Origin: Methylococcales bacterium
GTDB lineage: Bacteria; Pseudomonadota; Gammaproteobacteria; Methylococcales; UBA1147
Direction of reading: 5' to 3'
NCBI GenBank assembly: GCA_024958995.1
Contig: JANXGZ010000203.1
Coordinates: 1 to 8,558, forward strand
DNA: 8,558 nt
Positions within the stretch are counted from its first letter, which is position 1, and every line of letters starts with the position of its first letter. The notes below the pieces were generated by a model that worked only from the letters and a program-made list of their open reading frames with translations, ran no database searches and had not been told where the DNA came from. Shown here one piece after another: positions 7,107-8,558 of this stretch. The position numbers and the translations under genes are program-made.

Positions 7107-7119
7107 GTTGTGTTATTAT
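7093..7119 (+). promoter_or_regulatory. Probable sigma70 promoter for lpxC with extended -10
   Basis: TGTTATTAT at 7111-7119 is an extended -10 (TG, one base, TATTAT). TTGAGG at 7093-7098 is a partial -35, matching 4 of 6 positions with a short 15-nt spacer. Transcription would start near 7125, giving a leader of roughly 40 nt before the lpxC ATG. It sits in the longest intergenic gap of the window and has no competing gene function. This is a prediction from consensus only. Confidence 0.5.
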
Positions 7120-7163
7120 CCGCCCCATTTTAATGCAATTGCGAGAGGGAATGATCGGGTTCT

Positions 7164-8078
7164 ATGCTGAGACAGAGAACGTTGAAAAATGTAATCCGGG
7201 CCACGGGAGTGGGGCTCCACACCGGGGAGAAAGTGTATTTGACACTTCGTCCCGCTGCGCCGGGTACTGGGATCAAGTTCAGGCGTTCCGACCTTGCTGA
7301 ACCGGTGGTCATTGATGCACGGCCGGAAAATGTCGGCGAGACTATTCTGTCGACGACCTTGGTTCAGGGCGAGGTCAAGATCTCAACCGTTGAGCACCTG
7401 CTTTCAGCGCTTGCAGGTCTGGGGGTCGACAATGCGCTGATTGATGTCAGCGCGCCGGAAGTACCGATCATGGACGGGAGTGCCGGGCCGTTTGTCTTCC
7501 TGCTGCAGTCTGCCGGAATCAAGGATCAGGACGCGCCGAAACGGTTCATCCGGATCAAGCGCAAGATCAAGGTCGAGGACGGTGACAAGTGGGCCAGCTT
7601 TGAACCTTTTCACGGGTTCAAGGTGACATTCACCATCGATTTTGTTCACCCGGCCTTCGACAAGAACGTCAAGACGGCAAGCATCGATTTTTCATCGACT
7701 TCATTCGTCAAGGAAGTGAGCCGAGCTCGGACCTTCGGCTTCATGAAGGATATCGAGGCCTTGCGGTCAAGGAATCTTGCCCTAGGAGGCAGCCTGGAGA
7801 ACGCGATTGTTGTAGACGATTACCGGATTTTGAATGAGGACGGTCTACGCTATGCAGACGAATTCGTGAAACACAAGATCCTTGATGTGATCGGAGACCT
7901 GTACCTTCTCGGACACAGTCTCATTGGTAGTTTCGAGGGTTACAAGTCGGGGCATGCCCTGAACAATCGGTTGATCAGGGAATTGTTAAAAAACGAGGAC
8001 GCATGGGAATCGGTGACCTTCGACGATGCAAGCGAGGCGCCGATTTTGTTTGTGGAACCAGTACAGGTGACGGGATAG
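7164..8078 (+). CDS. lpxC: UDP-3-O-acyl-N-acetylglucosamine deacetylase LpxC
   Basis: LpxC is the zinc deacetylase that carries out the committed step of lipid A synthesis in the cytoplasm. It has 304 residues (E. coli 305). The N-terminus QRTLKNVIRATGVGLHTG fits the family. STVEHLLSALAGLGVDN at 74-90 holds the catalytic Glu77 and zinc ligand His78. PIMDGSAGPF at 101-110 follows. In the second domain come SRARTFGFM at 186-194, KHKILDVIGD at 236-245 (His237 and Asp241, the other zinc ligands) and KSGHALNN at 261-268 (catalytic His264). A stop at 7152-7154 excludes any longer start, so ATG 7164 is firm. Its ribosome site is poor: AGAGGGA is 13 nt away and GGGT only 3 nt away. The C-terminus, FVEPVQVTG, does not resemble the E. 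coli tail ending in AVLA that FtsH uses for turnover. The gene probably has its own promoter in the gap after ftsZ. Confidence 0.98.
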   Translation: MLRQRTLKNVIRATGVGLHTGEKVYLTLRPAAPGTGIKFRRSDLAEPVVIDARPENVGETILSTTLVQGEVKISTVEHLLSALAGLGVDNALIDVSAPEVPIMDGSAGPFVFLLQSAGIKDQDAPKRFIRIKRKIKVEDGDKWASFEPFHGFKVTFTIDFVHPAFDKNVKTASIDFSSTSFVKEVSRARTFGFMKDIEALRSRNLALGGSLENAIVVDDYRILNEDGLRYADEFVKHKILDVIGDLYLLGHSLIGSFEGYKSGHALNNRLIRELLKNEDAWESVTFDDASEAPILFVEPVQVTG

Positions 8079-8106
8079 AACTCTTTTCCCTGGGGCCAGA
8101 AACGGT

Positions 8107-8558
8107 TCAACAACAGCGGGATTTTTCCAGACTGGCTGCAAGGCGCTGGATCGCGGTTTTCAGCTCCGAATGGGGGCTGGAGTTCATGGATTCACGCAGT
8201 ATCTGAATGGTTTCGGTCGATGGAAGCAATTGTGCTGTTTGAACCGGAGACTCGTTTCGTAGTGGCCGAATGACCCGGACTCCGATCGTTTTTATATCGT
8301 CGATCGACCTGGATTTCAGCTTGGCCGCAATGCCTGGAGTGTAGAAGCGCAGCTGCGATGCCGCCGCGATTGATTCGGTTAGCAGGGTCAGCTTTCCGTT
8401 CTTGCACACACAACCAGCTAAGAGCGTGGCAAGGGCTTTCGGACATGCCTCCTGTGCAATCACCAGTAGTTGCCGTTGCTTGAGTGCTTTCTGCTGCAGG
8501 CATCGGAAACCCGGGTGACTGGTTTGAAGGATTTTATAGACTGGGTAAGGTTCTTTCG
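8107..8558 (-). CDS. dciA: DUF721 / DciA-like protein, N-terminus cut by the window edge
   Basis: DUF721 proteins include DciA, a helper of the replicative helicase DnaB in bacteria lacking DnaC-type loaders. The frame is open from the window edge to the TGA at 8107-8109, giving 149 visible residues. GTG at 8461-8463 is in frame, but the 31 codons before it are also open and fit the family, so the true start lies at or beyond the edge. The pattern is family-like: an N-terminal helix region (KALKQRQLL), then LATLLAGCVCKNGKLTLLTES. After that come AAASQLRFYTPGIAAKL and a basic strand IGVRVIRPL, matching the small KH-like DUF721 core. The remaining C-terminal third is polar and weakly conserved, ending in a helix (ELKTAIQRLAASLEK). 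The gene converges on lpxC with a 28-nt gap, a position often occupied by DUF721 genes in non-enteric Gammaproteobacteria. Family assignment rests on pattern recognition; the DciA role is by analogy. Confidence 0.75.
   Translation of the reverse strand, partial: KEPYPVYKILQTSHPGFRCLQQKALKQRQLLVIAQEACPKALATLLAGCVCKNGKLTLLTESIAAASQLRFYTPGIAAKLKSRSIDDIKTIGVRVIRPLRNESPVQTAQLLPSTETIQILRESMNSSPHSELKTAIQRLAASLEKSRCC

Noticed and set aside
7151..7300. 49-codon frame starting at ATG 7151, out of frame with lpxC
   Set aside because: The AGAGGGA purines touch the ATG with no spacing, and the frame runs through conserved lpxC codons without family features.
8003..8206. 67-codon + strand frame crossing the lpxC end into the DUF721 region
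   Set aside because: Out of frame with lpxC and antisense to the DUF721 gene; no ribosome site or recognisable features.

Overview
The window is a stretch of a Gammaproteobacterial dcw (division and cell wall) cluster, read left to right on the + strand. The order is murG (3' end only), murC, murB, ddlB, ftsQ, ftsA, ftsZ, lpxC. A convergent DUF721/DciA-type gene on the - strand runs off the right edge. Every gene on the + strand is intact apart from the truncated murG. I see no frameshifts, mobile elements, CRISPR arrays, tRNAs or rRNAs.

Organism: the protein motifs point to a Gram-negative Gammaproteobacterium outside the Enterobacterales. The FtsZ tail reads DYLDIPAFLRRQAD, almost identical to E. 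coli. FtsA and LpxC align with E. coli over their whole length. lpxC follows ftsZ directly, which implies lipid A and an outer membrane. Two features differ from E. coli: murB sits between murC and ddlB and is of the short form, and lpxC is followed by a convergent DUF721 gene rather than secM. That layout fits the wider non-enteric Gammaproteobacteria (pseudomonad, xanthomonad or chromatiales-like groups). I cannot name a genus. The DNA is moderately GC-rich throughout, and I see no compositional break suggesting transfer.

Layout: bases 1-3778 hold the peptidoglycan precursor block (murG, murC, murB, ddlB). Its junctions are tight: murG/murC overlap as ATGA, murC and murB are adjacent (overlapping if the upstream murB start is used), and murB/ddlB overlap by 7 nt. 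This indicates one translationally coupled operon. ftsQ follows 6 nt after ddlB, then ftsA after 21 nt and ftsZ after 45 nt. These three form the divisome core: FtsZ is the ring polymer, FtsA its membrane anchor, and FtsQ the periplasmic link to FtsB/FtsL. A 124-nt gap with a plausible extended -10 promoter separates ftsZ from lpxC, so lpxC is probably transcribed at least partly on its own. The dciA-like gene ends 28 nt from lpxC, tail to tail.

How the genes work together: MurG finishes lipid II. MurC adds the first stem-peptide residue (L-Ala) to UDP-MurNAc, which MurB makes. Ddl supplies D-Ala-D-Ala for the end of the stem. FtsQ/A/Z direct septal use of these precursors. LpxC sets the pace of lipid A synthesis, so wall, septum and outer-membrane production are encoded side by side.

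Novelty: I found no undescribed system here. The findings are modest: start-site and expression-signal oddities, small perfect inverted repeats inside coding sequence, and an LpxC tail unlike the E. coli degron.
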